Source: Mucilaginibacter sp.
Lineage (GTDB): Bacteria; Bacteroidota; Bacteroidia; Sphingobacteriales; Sphingobacteriaceae
Direction of reading: 5' to 3'
Assembly (NCBI RefSeq): GCF_028288205.1
Contig: NZ_JAQBOD010000043.1
Coordinates: forward strand, 1-64,000
Length of the DNA stretch: 64,000 nucleotides
Shown here: in pieces, positions 34,748 through 42,354 of the stretch
Numbering within the stretch: position 1 is the first letter of the stretch
Layout: each line of letters starts with the position of its first letter
Notes under the pieces: model-generated
Database searches by the model: none
What the model saw: the letters and a program-made list of their open reading frames with translations, nothing else
Told to the model about the DNA's origin: nothing
Position numbers and translations under genes: made by a program

Positions 34748-36970
34748 TTGGAGACCCAGGAACTTACTACCGTTACAACAGCTAAAGATTTAGGCTTACT
34801 ACCCGAAGAATATGATCGGATAATAGAAATATTGGGCCGTGTGCCCAACTTTACCGAGCTATCCATTTTTTCGGTAATGTGGAGTGAGCATTGTTCATAT
34901 AAAAATTCAATTACCTGGCTTAAAACGTTGCCAAAAGATAGTCCGCGTATGCTGGCTAAGGCAGGCGAAGAAAACGCGGGGTTGGTTGATTTGGGCGATG
35001 GTATTGGCTGCGCGTTTAAAATAGAATCACATAATCACCCTTCGGCTTTAGAGCCTTACCAGGGCGCTGCAACAGGTGTGGGCGGTATAAATCGCGATAT
35101 ATTTACTATGGGTGCAAGGCCCATAGCACAATTAAACGCTTTACGTTTTGGCGATATTACACAGGATCGTACTAAATGGTTAATTAAAGGTGTTGTTAAA
35201 GGCATTAGTCATTATGGCAATGCTTTTGGTATAGCTACCGTTGGCGGCGAGTTGTTTTTTGATGATTGCTATAATGTTAACCCGTTGGTTAACGCCATGT
35301 CTGCAGGTATTGTTAAAGCGGGCGAAACGGTATCGGCAACATCATATGGTGTTGGTAACCCGGTATATATTGTAGGGTCTGCAACGGGTAAGGATGGTAT
35401 ACATGGCGCGGCGTTCGCGTCAAAAGATATTACAGAAGATTCTGTTAATGATTTACCGGCCGTACAGGTTGGTGACCCTTTCCAGGAAAAACTTCTGTTA
35501 GAAGCAACGTTAGAGGTAATTAAAACAGGAGCTGTTGTTGGCATGCAGGATATGGGCGCGGCAGGCATTATCTGCTCAAACTCAGAAATGTCTGCCAAAG
35601 GCGAACATGGTATGCGAATAAATCTGGATGCGGTACCAACCCGCCAGGAAAACATGAAACCCTTCGAGATATTGCTGTCAGAGTCACAGGAACGCATGCT
35701 GATTGTAGTACATAAAGGACGTGAAAAAGAAGTAGAAGCTGTTTTTGATAAATGGGACCTGAACTGCGCTGTTATTGGCGAGGTAACAGATACCAAACGC
35801 CTGGAATATTATGCAGGCGGCAAGTTGGTTGCTGATGTACCTGCTGATGACCTGGTATTAGGTGGCGGCGCGCCGGTTTACGAACGCGAATATCGTGAGC
35901 CTGCCTATTTTGCCATGAACCAAAAATTTAAAATAGAAGATGTTGCCGAACCTACTGATCTGTTAGCTGTTGCCGAGCATTTAATATCACATCCAAATAT
36001 CGCGTCAAAACGCTGGGTGACCGATCAGTATGATTCTATGGTAGGTGTTGCGACAATGACTACCAACCGCCCAAGCGATGCGGCTGTAGTTAATGTTATA
36101 GGCACAGATAAAGCTATTGTTTTAACAGTTGATTGTAATTCACGCTACGTATATGCCGATCCGCAAAAGGGTACGGCTATTGCAGTAGCAGAAGCCGCGC
36201 GTAATATTACCTGCGCTGGTGGTGAGCCTGTTGCTATAACTAATTGTCTTAATTTTGGTAACCCATACAAGCCAGAAGTTTATTGGCAGTTTGTTGGTGC
36301 TATAAAAGGAATGGGAGAAGCATGTCGCAAGTTTGAAACCCCGGTTACAGGTGGTAATGTGAGTTTTTATAATCAGTCGACCGATGACGGGCCGGTTTTT
36401 CCAACACCGACTATTGGTATGTTGGGTGTGATGGATGATGTGACTAACATCATGACATCAGACTTTAAACAACCCGATGATTTGGTTTATTTGATTGGCG
36501 AATCTGTTAATGACATTGCATCTTCTCAATATTTAGCCTCATGGCATAAAATACTGGCAGCACCCGCACCTTATTTTGATATTGATAAGGAATACGATAT
36601 GCAGCAAGTGGTTAAGCAATTGATCAAACATAAAATGATACAATCTGCCCATGACGTGGCCGATGGTGGTTTATTTATTACGCTGATAGAATCGGCAATG
36701 CCAAATGGCTTAGGTTTTGAAATAGCATCAGAAACCGGCATACGTAAAGATGCTTTCCTTTTTGGTGAAGCACAGGGCAGGGTAGTAGTAAGCGTTGCAC
36801 CTGTCGATCAGGAACGTTTTATTGAACTAATGGCTACCAGCGAAGTTGAGTTTAGCTTATTGGGTACTGTAAGCAATGGTTATTTAAGTGTGGATGAAGA
36901 ATCATTTGGCCATATTACTGATATTAAATTGGTTTACGATAACGTATTGCACACTATATTAGGAGACTAA
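34748..36970 (+). CDS. purL: Phosphoribosylformylglycinamidine synthase subunit PurL (TTG start)
   Basis: PurL converts FGAR to FGAM using ammonia from PurQ. The 740-residue protein is the small, multi-subunit form (with PurS and PurQ, not in the window). Blocks: [24 protein letters not shown], the [24 protein letters not shown] site, [10 protein letters not shown], and [11 protein letters not shown]. No ATG fits: the frame is open to 34667, but residues coded before 34748 do not resemble the family and are made of the repeat array. The TTG at 34748 gives METQELTTV and the normal length, and the promoter at 34690-34720 lies just upstream. Confidence 0.92.
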   Translation: METQELTTVTTAKDLGLLPEEYDRIIEILGRVPNFTELSIFSVMWSEHCSYKNSITWLKTLPKDSPRMLAKAGEENAGLVDLGDGIGCAFKIESHNHPSALEPYQGAATGVGGINRDIFTMGARPIAQLNALRFGDITQDRTKWLIKGVVKGISHYGNAFGIATVGGELFFDDCYNVNPLVNAMSAGIVKAGETVSATSYGVGNPVYIVGSATGKDGIHGAAFASKDITEDSVNDLPAVQVGDPFQEKLLLEATLEVIKTGAVVGMQDMGAAGIICSNSEMSAKGEHGMRINLDAVPTRQENMKPFEILLSESQERMLIVVHKGREKEVEAVFDKWDLNCAVIGEVTDTKRLEYYAGGKLVADVPADDLVLGGGAPVYEREYREPAYFAMNQKFKIEDVAEPTDLLAVAEHLISHPNIASKRWVTDQYDSMVGVATMTTNRPSDAAVVNVIGTDKAIVLTVDCNSRYVYADPQKGTAIAVAEAARNITCAGGEPVAITNCLNFGNPYKPEVYWQFVGAIKGMGEACRKFETPVTGGNVSFYNQSTDDGPVFPTPTIGMLGVMDDVTNIMTSDFKQPDDLVYLIGESVNDIASSQYLASWHKILAAPAPYFDIDKEYDMQQVVKQLIKHKMIQSAHDVADGGLFITLIESAMPNGLGFEIASETGIRKDAFLFGEAQGRVVVSVAPVDQERFIELMATSEVEFSLLGTVSNGYLSVDEESFGHITDIKLVYDNVLHTILGD

Positions 36971-37030
36971 GCCCCCCTCTAACGGCGCAGCCTTCATGAA
37001 CACCTTAAAAACAAATTAATAGGTGAATAA

Positions 37031-37050
37031 TCTCCCCCGATAGGGGGAGA
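37031..37050 (+). terminator. Hairpin after purL
   Basis: TCTCCCCC, loop GATA, GGGGGAGA: an 8-bp perfect GC stem followed by CTTTAAATTT. It is a moderate terminator at best and resembles other C5/G5 hairpins of this window. Confidence 0.5.
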
Positions 37051-37065
37051 CTTTAAATTTAAAAT

Positions 37066-37455
37066 ATGCTTAAAATAAACCGGGTACACCATATCGCCAT
37101 TATTTGTTCTGATTATGAAGTATCAAAACACTTTTATACGCAGGTACTCGGATTTAAAATATTGGCAGAAGTTTATCGTGCCGAACGTAAATCATACAAG
37201 CTTGACCTGGAGGTGGGTAACCAATACCAGATCGAGCTTTTTTCATTTCCTGATCCAACTAAAAGGCCATCACGCCCTGAAGCAGCCGGGCTGCGCCATT
37301 TAGCTTTTGAAGTGGATAATATAGATGAAGCAGTAGCCGCTATAACTGCGTATAATGTAGTTGTCGAACCTATCCGAATAGATGAGTTTACCGGCAAACA
37401 GTTTACTTTTTTTGCAGACCCAGATGGATTGCCAATTGAATTTTATGAGGGTTAA
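37066..37455 (+). CDS. VOC family protein, YaeR/GloA2-like
   Basis: A 129-residue glyoxalase/bleomycin-resistance/dioxygenase fold (VOC) protein. It starts INRVHHIAIICSDYEVSKHFYTQVLGFK and has metal-ligand-type positions His in VHHIAI, Glu in YQIELF, His in LRHLAFEV and Glu in PIEFYEG. The sequence resembles E. coli YaeR, whose reaction is not established. Single gene between purL and a dispersed repeat element. Cytoplasmic. Confidence 0.88.
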   Translation: MLKINRVHHIAIICSDYEVSKHFYTQVLGFKILAEVYRAERKSYKLDLEVGNQYQIELFSFPDPTKRPSRPEAAGLRHLAFEVDNIDEAVAAITAYNVVVEPIRIDEFTGKQFTFFADPDGLPIEFYEG

Positions 37456-37462
37456 ATTTCCT

Positions 37463-37565
37463 CCTTGTGTCATTTCGAGCGATAGCGAGAAATCCATACA
37501 CAAGCAAATTAATAAAGCAGGTGTATAGATTTCTCTCTCGTACCTCGTTCGAAATGACACAAAGG
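37463..37565. repeat. GTCATTTCGA inverted-repeat intergenic element
   Basis: The left arm 37463-37502 (TTGTGTCATTTCGAGCGATA and onward to CCATACAC) and the right arm 37521-37565 (GTGTATAGATTTCTCTCTCG to ATGACACAAAGG) are inverse complements over about 40 bp with few differences. The element fills the spacer between the VOC gene and the beta-helix gene. Repeats containing GTCATTTCGA...GAGAAATC are common between genes in Bacteroidota genomes, from general knowledge. Confidence 0.75.
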
Positions 37566-37585
37566 CGATATTAATTTAACTACTT

Positions 37586-39946
37586 TTAATCCTTTAATAT
37601 GAATCTTATTTTTTTTGATATCTGATCTCTGAATACCTCCATACTGATTTCTGCACCGGGTTTTATATTTTCTTTGGCTTTAAGCAGATCATTGATATTC
37701 TTTACCTGTATTCCCTGTAATGATAATATCACATCATTGGGAAAGATATTTCCATATAGGTTACTTGTTGAACTAAGCTCTAATACAATAACGCCGGTTT
37801 CAGAAGCCATACCGGTAGCAGATCGTTCACCAAGCGTATTCAAATTTTTCACCCTTGCTCCCATAACTTCATAAACAGACTGGTTATTTACTGTTGACCT
37901 GAAAATTAATACGGGGATTGCTACATGATGAGCAACCGCTTTTAAATTAGCAGAAACTACGCCGAACTGATCCATCGGAAAGTTTTTGAACCCGACTTTC
38001 AGTGCTGCCGATTCGGGCTTTACCCTATAATCTGCTTTTGAAGGATTGATGAAACCGGGATCGCCATATAAAGAATTCTGATCTGTGCCTCTTGTTTGGG
38101 CTTTTTTGAGCGATAAAGAATCAGGGAATATATTATTGTCGACTGTTTTACCCCAATATTTTATACCTATCGGGAAATAACCCGCCATTACTATATTATG
38201 GGTAAATATATCATCGCTATTGTTAAACCATACATGCGGGTGGAAAGAATTATTAATGATAATGTTGTTATAAACTGTGCGATGAAAGCCTTCCCTTAGC
38301 TTTAATCCGCCGTTAAGGCAAACATTATTATATATTTCATAATTACTTGAGCCATCATCCAGATCAATATCCCATCCATGGTCACATCTAAAACGGTTGT
38401 TCCTGATGATGACCGGTTTAATAACATCCAGCAAAACCAGTTCTGGTTGAGCGGCATTGATGCTATCCATCATTTTCCGGTTAGGGTACCAAAATCTGTC
38501 TCGCCCCCACGAATTAAATGAACCATGATCGCCCGTTTCTAAAACAGTATTAAACACATCATTATATTCAATGATATGGCCTCCCCATGTTCCTTCGCTT
38601 ATGTTAATACCTGCCCTGGGTGTTTTGTCAATAGTGTTATGGCTAACCGTAATATTCATAGCCATTGATATTTCTACGCCTGCTACTTGTTTTTCAACAC
38701 AGCCAATATTCTCTATCAGGTTATTATAAACTAAACAATCGGCCGGGTAATTATTGGTTTGGGGGCCACGGGTTTGGTCGACTTTGTTTGGATCATTAGT
38801 GTTCTCATACCTGAACAGGGGAGAACGCACCGCTTTTGGGTCGCCGGTAAAAACAATGCCGCTGCTGCCGATATCAGCAATATGGCATCCAGAAATTTCA
38901 TTATGTCGGTTATAATCAGAGCATACTATGGCATTGCCCCCAACAGTATTAAAAAAACAATTTTTAACCGAGCAATGTTCAGCACCCTCCATAATTAAAG
39001 CTCCCCGGCGATAGATCATCCAGTCGCTGCGTAACAGCGGCTCATTTGTTTTCATGAATGTACGCACCGTTTGTGTAAATTCCAGTCCTTCAATGCTGAT
39101 GTTTTTTACCGGCTGTTGTTCAGTACCCTTCAATTCAAAAAGGGTTTCGAGCTGGGGTACCTCTATTTTTGCTTTATTAAGGTCGGTATTTTTAGGCGGA
39201 TAAAAATACAGTGTATGTTTAGTTTTACTGTAATACCATTCGCCAACAGTATCCAACTCTTCAAAAACATTCTCCACATACCTGAATTTTGCATGCATTG
39301 GTGCCGGGCGGTTATTTTGATAGCCACCCTCCATGGTTAAGCCGCCTTTGCCGTCTTTACCGGTTATCAGGTAACTAAAGCCGCCCCACTCGCTTTTATG
39401 TAAGGCATGGATATATCCACCAGCTGGATCTTGCCATTTATTAATCCTTTCGTCACTTATGGCATCCCCGGCAAAACCGCCATAATGCGCAATTTGAGGG
39501 TTGTAATTTGGATACCTGGCTATATGCTGCAACTGGCCGTTAACAAACAACTCATCAAACAAAATATCCTGGTCAACATGGGCTTGTTTAATGCCATTTT
39601 TATAATCATGCCATTGGAGTTTTAAAACCTTTGCACTGCTTATAATTGCCTTTTCGCCGGGATAGGACCTGTAAGTAACACCTGCGCCTTTTTCCCGCGA
39701 ATCTTTTGATGAAAATTCCACGGTTTCAGTTAAATAATATACGCCTCCCCGTAAATAAACAGTAATCGTGCCTTTGCTTTTCCGCGCCTGTTGCTGCGCT
39801 CGTTTTATACTGAAAAATGGTTTTGCTTTAGTACCTGTATTATGGTCATTGCCATGTGGCGAAACATAAATATCTGCAGCGCTACAGTAATTAACAGTCA
39901 TCACAATAGCCACTAATGCATAGATGGTTTTTACCATTACTTTCAT
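37586..39946 (-). CDS. Exported parallel beta-helix protein with C-terminal PDZ domain
   Basis: A 786-residue secreted protein. A signal peptide (VKTIYALVAIVMTVNYCSA) is followed by DIYVSPHGNDHNTGTKAKPF, the usual opening of right-handed beta-helix polysaccharide-active proteins, then helix coils rich in N-x-I/N-x-F ladders (about 250-640: VKNCFFNTVGGNAIV, NEISGCHIADIGSSGI, YNNLIENIG, VSHNTIDKT). A PDZ-like domain closes the protein (about 695-786: FPNDVILSLQGIQVKN). The substrate is not known; a glycan is inferred from the family. The start at 39946 was chosen for the signal peptide; an upstream in-frame ATG at 40030 would add 28 residues that look untranslated. Confidence 0.85.
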   Translation of the reverse strand: MKVMVKTIYALVAIVMTVNYCSAADIYVSPHGNDHNTGTKAKPFFSIKRAQQQARKSKGTITVYLRGGVYYLTETVEFSSKDSREKGAGVTYRSYPGEKAIISSAKVLKLQWHDYKNGIKQAHVDQDILFDELFVNGQLQHIARYPNYNPQIAHYGGFAGDAISDERINKWQDPAGGYIHALHKSEWGGFSYLITGKDGKGGLTMEGGYQNNRPAPMHAKFRYVENVFEELDTVGEWYYSKTKHTLYFYPPKNTDLNKAKIEVPQLETLFELKGTEQQPVKNISIEGLEFTQTVRTFMKTNEPLLRSDWMIYRRGALIMEGAEHCSVKNCFFNTVGGNAIVCSDYNRHNEISGCHIADIGSSGIVFTGDPKAVRSPLFRYENTNDPNKVDQTRGPQTNNYPADCLVYNNLIENIGCVEKQVAGVEISMAMNITVSHNTIDKTPRAGINISEGTWGGHIIEYNDVFNTVLETGDHGSFNSWGRDRFWYPNRKMMDSINAAQPELVLLDVIKPVIIRNNRFRCDHGWDIDLDDGSSNYEIYNNVCLNGGLKLREGFHRTVYNNIIINNSFHPHVWFNNSDDIFTHNIVMAGYFPIGIKYWGKTVDNNIFPDSLSLKKAQTRGTDQNSLYGDPGFINPSKADYRVKPESAALKVGFKNFPMDQFGVVSANLKAVAHHVAIPVLIFRSTVNNQSVYEVMGARVKNLNTLGERSATGMASETGVIVLELSSTSNLYGNIFPNDVILSLQGIQVKNINDLLKAKENIKPGAEISMEVFRDQISKKIRFILKD

Positions 39947-40048
39947 TCTTCTTGTCTGAAATTTGTATTTATTGTTGCCATGAATACTAAATAATTGAAA
40001 TAGTTCAGGGCATTTGTTAGGTTTACTCAAAAGTAATTAATTTATTGA

Positions 40049-40753
40049 ATGTTCAAATTCAAACAATTCAGTGTCGATCAAAGCGGTTGTGCCATGAAGA
40101 TCAATACGGATGGTGTATTGCTGGGCGCCTTAGCTAAAACAAGTAATGCTGTAACTATATTGGATATTGGCACAGGTACAGGTGTAATTGCTTTAATGCT
40201 TGGGCAGAGGTTTATTCGCTCCAAAATTGATGCTGTTGAAATAGACATAACCGCTGCGGAAACGGCTAAGCGGAATTTTGCAGGATCACCGTTTGCTGAT
40301 CGTCTGAGTGTTTATCCGGCCGATTTCGGGGCTTTCTTTAAAGATCATTCCGAAAAGAAGTATGACCTTATAGTTTCTAATCCGCCGTTCCATATTAATT
40401 CGCTCGAATCACCGGGAGCTAAGAAAAGCCTGGCTAAACATACGGATGAATATTTTTTTGAAGAGCTGATAAGGTCTGTTGCCGGCCACCTAACAGAAAA
40501 TGGTGAATGCTGGTTGATATTACCTTTGCAAACCGCCCAATTAGTGAAAGTTATAAATACGCAGCATCAGCTAAATATAAAGCAGGTAATAAGTATCCTA
40601 TCTTATCCTGATTCAGTTCCGCACCGGGAGATTTTAGTGTTAACTTTGGATGAAACAAAAAACCCGGATGAGCAATTTGTTATTTATGCTCGGCCAAAAG
40701 TATATTCGGAAGAGTATCAAAACAAGTTAAAAGACTTCTTTACTATATTTTAA
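40049..40753 (+). CDS. tRNA1(Val) adenine-N6 methyltransferase-like (TrmN6/YfiC)
   Basis: A 234-residue class I SAM methyltransferase. It begins FKFKQFSVDQSGCAMKINTDGVLLGALA as in YfiC/TrmN6, which methylates A37 of tRNA1(Val). SAM motif ILDIGTGTGVIALML, acidic end VEIDITAAETAKRN, and the N6-adenine motif SNPPFH (N-P-P-F) are clear. It ends 1 bp before the next gene, so the two are co-transcribed. It starts close to the divergent beta-helix gene (about 100 bp apart). Confidence 0.9.
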   Translation: MFKFKQFSVDQSGCAMKINTDGVLLGALAKTSNAVTILDIGTGTGVIALMLGQRFIRSKIDAVEIDITAAETAKRNFAGSPFADRLSVYPADFGAFFKDHSEKKYDLIVSNPPFHINSLESPGAKKSLAKHTDEYFFEELIRSVAGHLTENGECWLILPLQTAQLVKVINTQHQLNIKQVISILSYPDSVPHREILVLTLDETKNPDEQFVIYARPKVYSEEYQNKLKDFFTIF

Positions 40754-40754
40754 A

Positions 40755-41246
40755 ATGACCCGAATAGGCCTGCTATCAGACACCCACAGTTTTTTAGACG
40801 ATGCCGTCTTTAAACATTTTGAACTATGTGATGAGATATGGCACGCAGGTGATTTTGGTAATATTGAACTGGTTGATAAACTGGCCGCGTTTAAACCTTT
40901 GCGCGGCGTATATGGCAATATCGACGGTAAAGAAATACGACAAACCTATCCCGAAAATTTGCGGTTTAAATGCGAGGATGTGGATGTTTGGATGACGCAT
41001 ATTGGTGGTTACCCGGATAGATATGACCTGCGGATACGGAATGAAATATATGCCAATCCGCCCGCTTTATTTATATCGGGGCATTCGCATATTTTAAAGG
41101 TAATCTATGATAAAAAGATAAACTGCCTGCACTTAAATCCGGGAGCGGCAGGTAAACAGGGCTGGCAAAAAGTACGCACTTTAATGCGGTTTAATATTGA
41201 TGGTAATAAGATACAGGATCTACAGGTGATTGAGTTGGCTAAATAA
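40755..41246 (+). CDS. YfcE/MJ0936-type metallophosphoesterase
   Basis: A 163-residue small calcineurin-like phosphodiesterase. Metal-binding motifs are complete: LLSDTHSF (D-x-H), HAGDFGN (G-D), VYGNIDG (G-N-x-D), MTHIGG (G/T-H) and ISGHSHI (G-H-x-H), followed by LNPGAAG. Family members hydrolyse small phosphodiesters; the physiological substrate is unknown. It starts 1 bp after the methyltransferase gene and its 3' end faces rnhA across the second half-site array. Confidence 0.92.
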   Translation: MTRIGLLSDTHSFLDDAVFKHFELCDEIWHAGDFGNIELVDKLAAFKPLRGVYGNIDGKEIRQTYPENLRFKCEDVDVWMTHIGGYPDRYDLRIRNEIYANPPALFISGHSHILKVIYDKKINCLHLNPGAAGKQGWQKVRTLMRFNIDGNKIQDLQVIELAK

Positions 41247-41273
41247 TAAAAAGAGCAAGGACAAAGCGAATCT

Positions 41274-41495
41274 TGTTTCACGTGAGTGTGAAACAAAATG
41301 TAACAAGTGAAACAAGATTTTAACTTAAAGTATTTGTTTATTAGGTAATTGATAAAAAGTGGTGAAACAAAATGTAACAACTTATTCGTCAGTATTTTTA
41401 GGTGTGATTTTAAGTTTTTTTATTGATAATCAAATAATTACAAATTGTTAATTTTAGGAGTGGTGAAACAAGTTATTTGAAACAAGATGAAAACA
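41274..41495. repeat. Three-cluster array of GTGAAACA half-sites, copy 2
   Basis: The 298-bp convergent spacer between the YfcE-like gene and rnhA has one inverted site TGTTTCAC (41274-41281) and direct sites at 41288, 41298, 41307, 41362, 41372, 41463, 41477 and 41487 (variants ATGTAACA, TTGAAACA and ATGAAAAC included). Steps are 10, 9, 55, 10, 91, 14 and 10 bp. The 19-mer GTGAAACAAAATGTAACAA is repeated exactly at 41288 and 41362. CTTGTTTCAC (41272-41281) and GTGAAACAAG (41307-41316) are a perfect inverted pair. The first two sites are the parS halves separated by GTGAGT. Confidence 0.8.
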
Positions 41496-41544
41496 AAATC
41501 ACCGACAATATAATGCCGCCATTATATCAGTTGCACGTTTGTAA

Positions 41545-42015
41545 TTAAAATTGATTAGCCTTAGCTGCTTCCATCTCAAAAACAGAATCTATTAGTAAAT
41601 CTTTTTGCTTTCCGGCAGCTACAGCCAACTCATCACAACGCTCGTTTTCGGGGTGTCCATTATGACCACGTACCCAGTTGAATTTTACGTTATGTAATTT
41701 GCTGATATCTAAATAACGCAGCCAAAGGTCCTTATTCTTTTTGTCTTTAAAACCTTTTTGCAACCAGCCGTACACCCATTTTTTTTCGATGGCATCAATT
41801 ACATATTTTGAATCGGAAAATATGGTTACATCTTGATTAGGCTTGTTCAGTGCTTCCAAACCTTTTATTACCGCCAGCAGTTCCATGCGATTATTGGTTG
41901 TTTTGCGGAAACCTTCAGACAGTTCTTTATAATGACTCCCCGCACGTAATATCACACCATATCCCCCCGGACCCGGATTACCGCTTGATGAACCATCTGT
42001 ATAAATTTCAATCAT
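41545..42015 (-). CDS. rnhA: Ribonuclease HI
   Basis: RNase HI cleaves the RNA strand of RNA-DNA hybrids, such as R-loops and primers. The 156-residue protein has all four catalytic acids: Asp7 (IYTDGSSSGNPGPGG), Glu45 (NNRMELLAVI), Asp68 (IFSDSKYVI) and Asp129 (NERCDELA), and the basic handle KKWVYGWLQKGFKDKKNKDLW region. Length matches the family (155 in E. coli). Single gene between two repeat-rich spacers. Confidence 0.96.
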   Translation of the reverse strand: MIEIYTDGSSSGNPGPGGYGVILRAGSHYKELSEGFRKTTNNRMELLAVIKGLEALNKPNQDVTIFSDSKYVIDAIEKKWVYGWLQKGFKDKKNKDLWLRYLDISKLHNVKFNWVRGHNGHPENERCDELAVAAGKQKDLLIDSVFEMEAAKANQF

Positions 42016-42354
42016 TAGCCATTCGGCCCCCTAAAGGGGGAGCTGAATGGCGTAAAAATAATAATAAATTAATTATTCCCCCTTTAAGGAGTAGGGGTAG
42101 GGAAATCGCTTTTAAAAATTGACTGTACCAAAACAGGTCATTTACCCATAATGGCGATTTTTTTGGCTAAAGCCGGTGCTAATTCTTTTATGGGTCCGTC
42201 ACATAAATGTGACGGCAATGATAGCAAAATAGTCTTTCATTGCCGTTGGCTTCAGCCAACGGGTTAAGATTATAATTATAGACGGGCTTTAGCCAAAACC
42301 AAAACTTATATTTTGAAGCTATACCTGCCTGCAATTTAAAAGCGATTGCTCAGG
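42016..42354. other. Repeat-rich spacer between copA-like gene and rnhA
   Basis: This 339-bp region has no credible gene. It holds a hairpin with core GGCCCCCTAAAGGGGGAG (42020-42049; arms CATTC and GAATG outside), a related CCCCCTTTAAGGAG stretch at 42079-42092, the 138-bp multi-stem element at 42161-42298, and an imperfect hairpin ACCTG...CAGGT ending at 42356 that could act as a terminator for the P-type ATPase gene. Confidence 0.75.
42161..42298. repeat. 138-bp multi-stem palindromic element
   Basis: The outer arms TTTTGGCTAAAGCC (42161-42174) and GGCTTTAGCCAAAA (42285-42298) pair perfectly. Inside are three stems: CCGTCACAT/ATGTGACGG with a 2-nt loop (42196-42215), GGCAATGA/TCATTGCC (42214-42221 with 42237-42244) and CCGTTGGCT/AGCCAACGG with a 2-nt loop (42243-42262). 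Neighbouring stems share two bases, so they would stack end to end. The structure looks like a non-coding MITE- or REP-like element. Confidence 0.75.

Noticed and set aside
39947..40030. N-terminal extension of the beta-helix protein
   Set aside because: It places 28 polar residues before an otherwise normal signal peptide; the ATG at 39946 gives a standard exported protein.
41274..41295. Intact parS site
   Set aside because: The two halves are separated by 6 bp; canonical parS has them joined, so it is reported only as parS-like half-sites.
42016..42130. 90-codon frame across the rnhA start and upstream hairpins
   Set aside because: It runs antisense through the rnhA 5' end and through repeat hairpins; composition does not support a protein.
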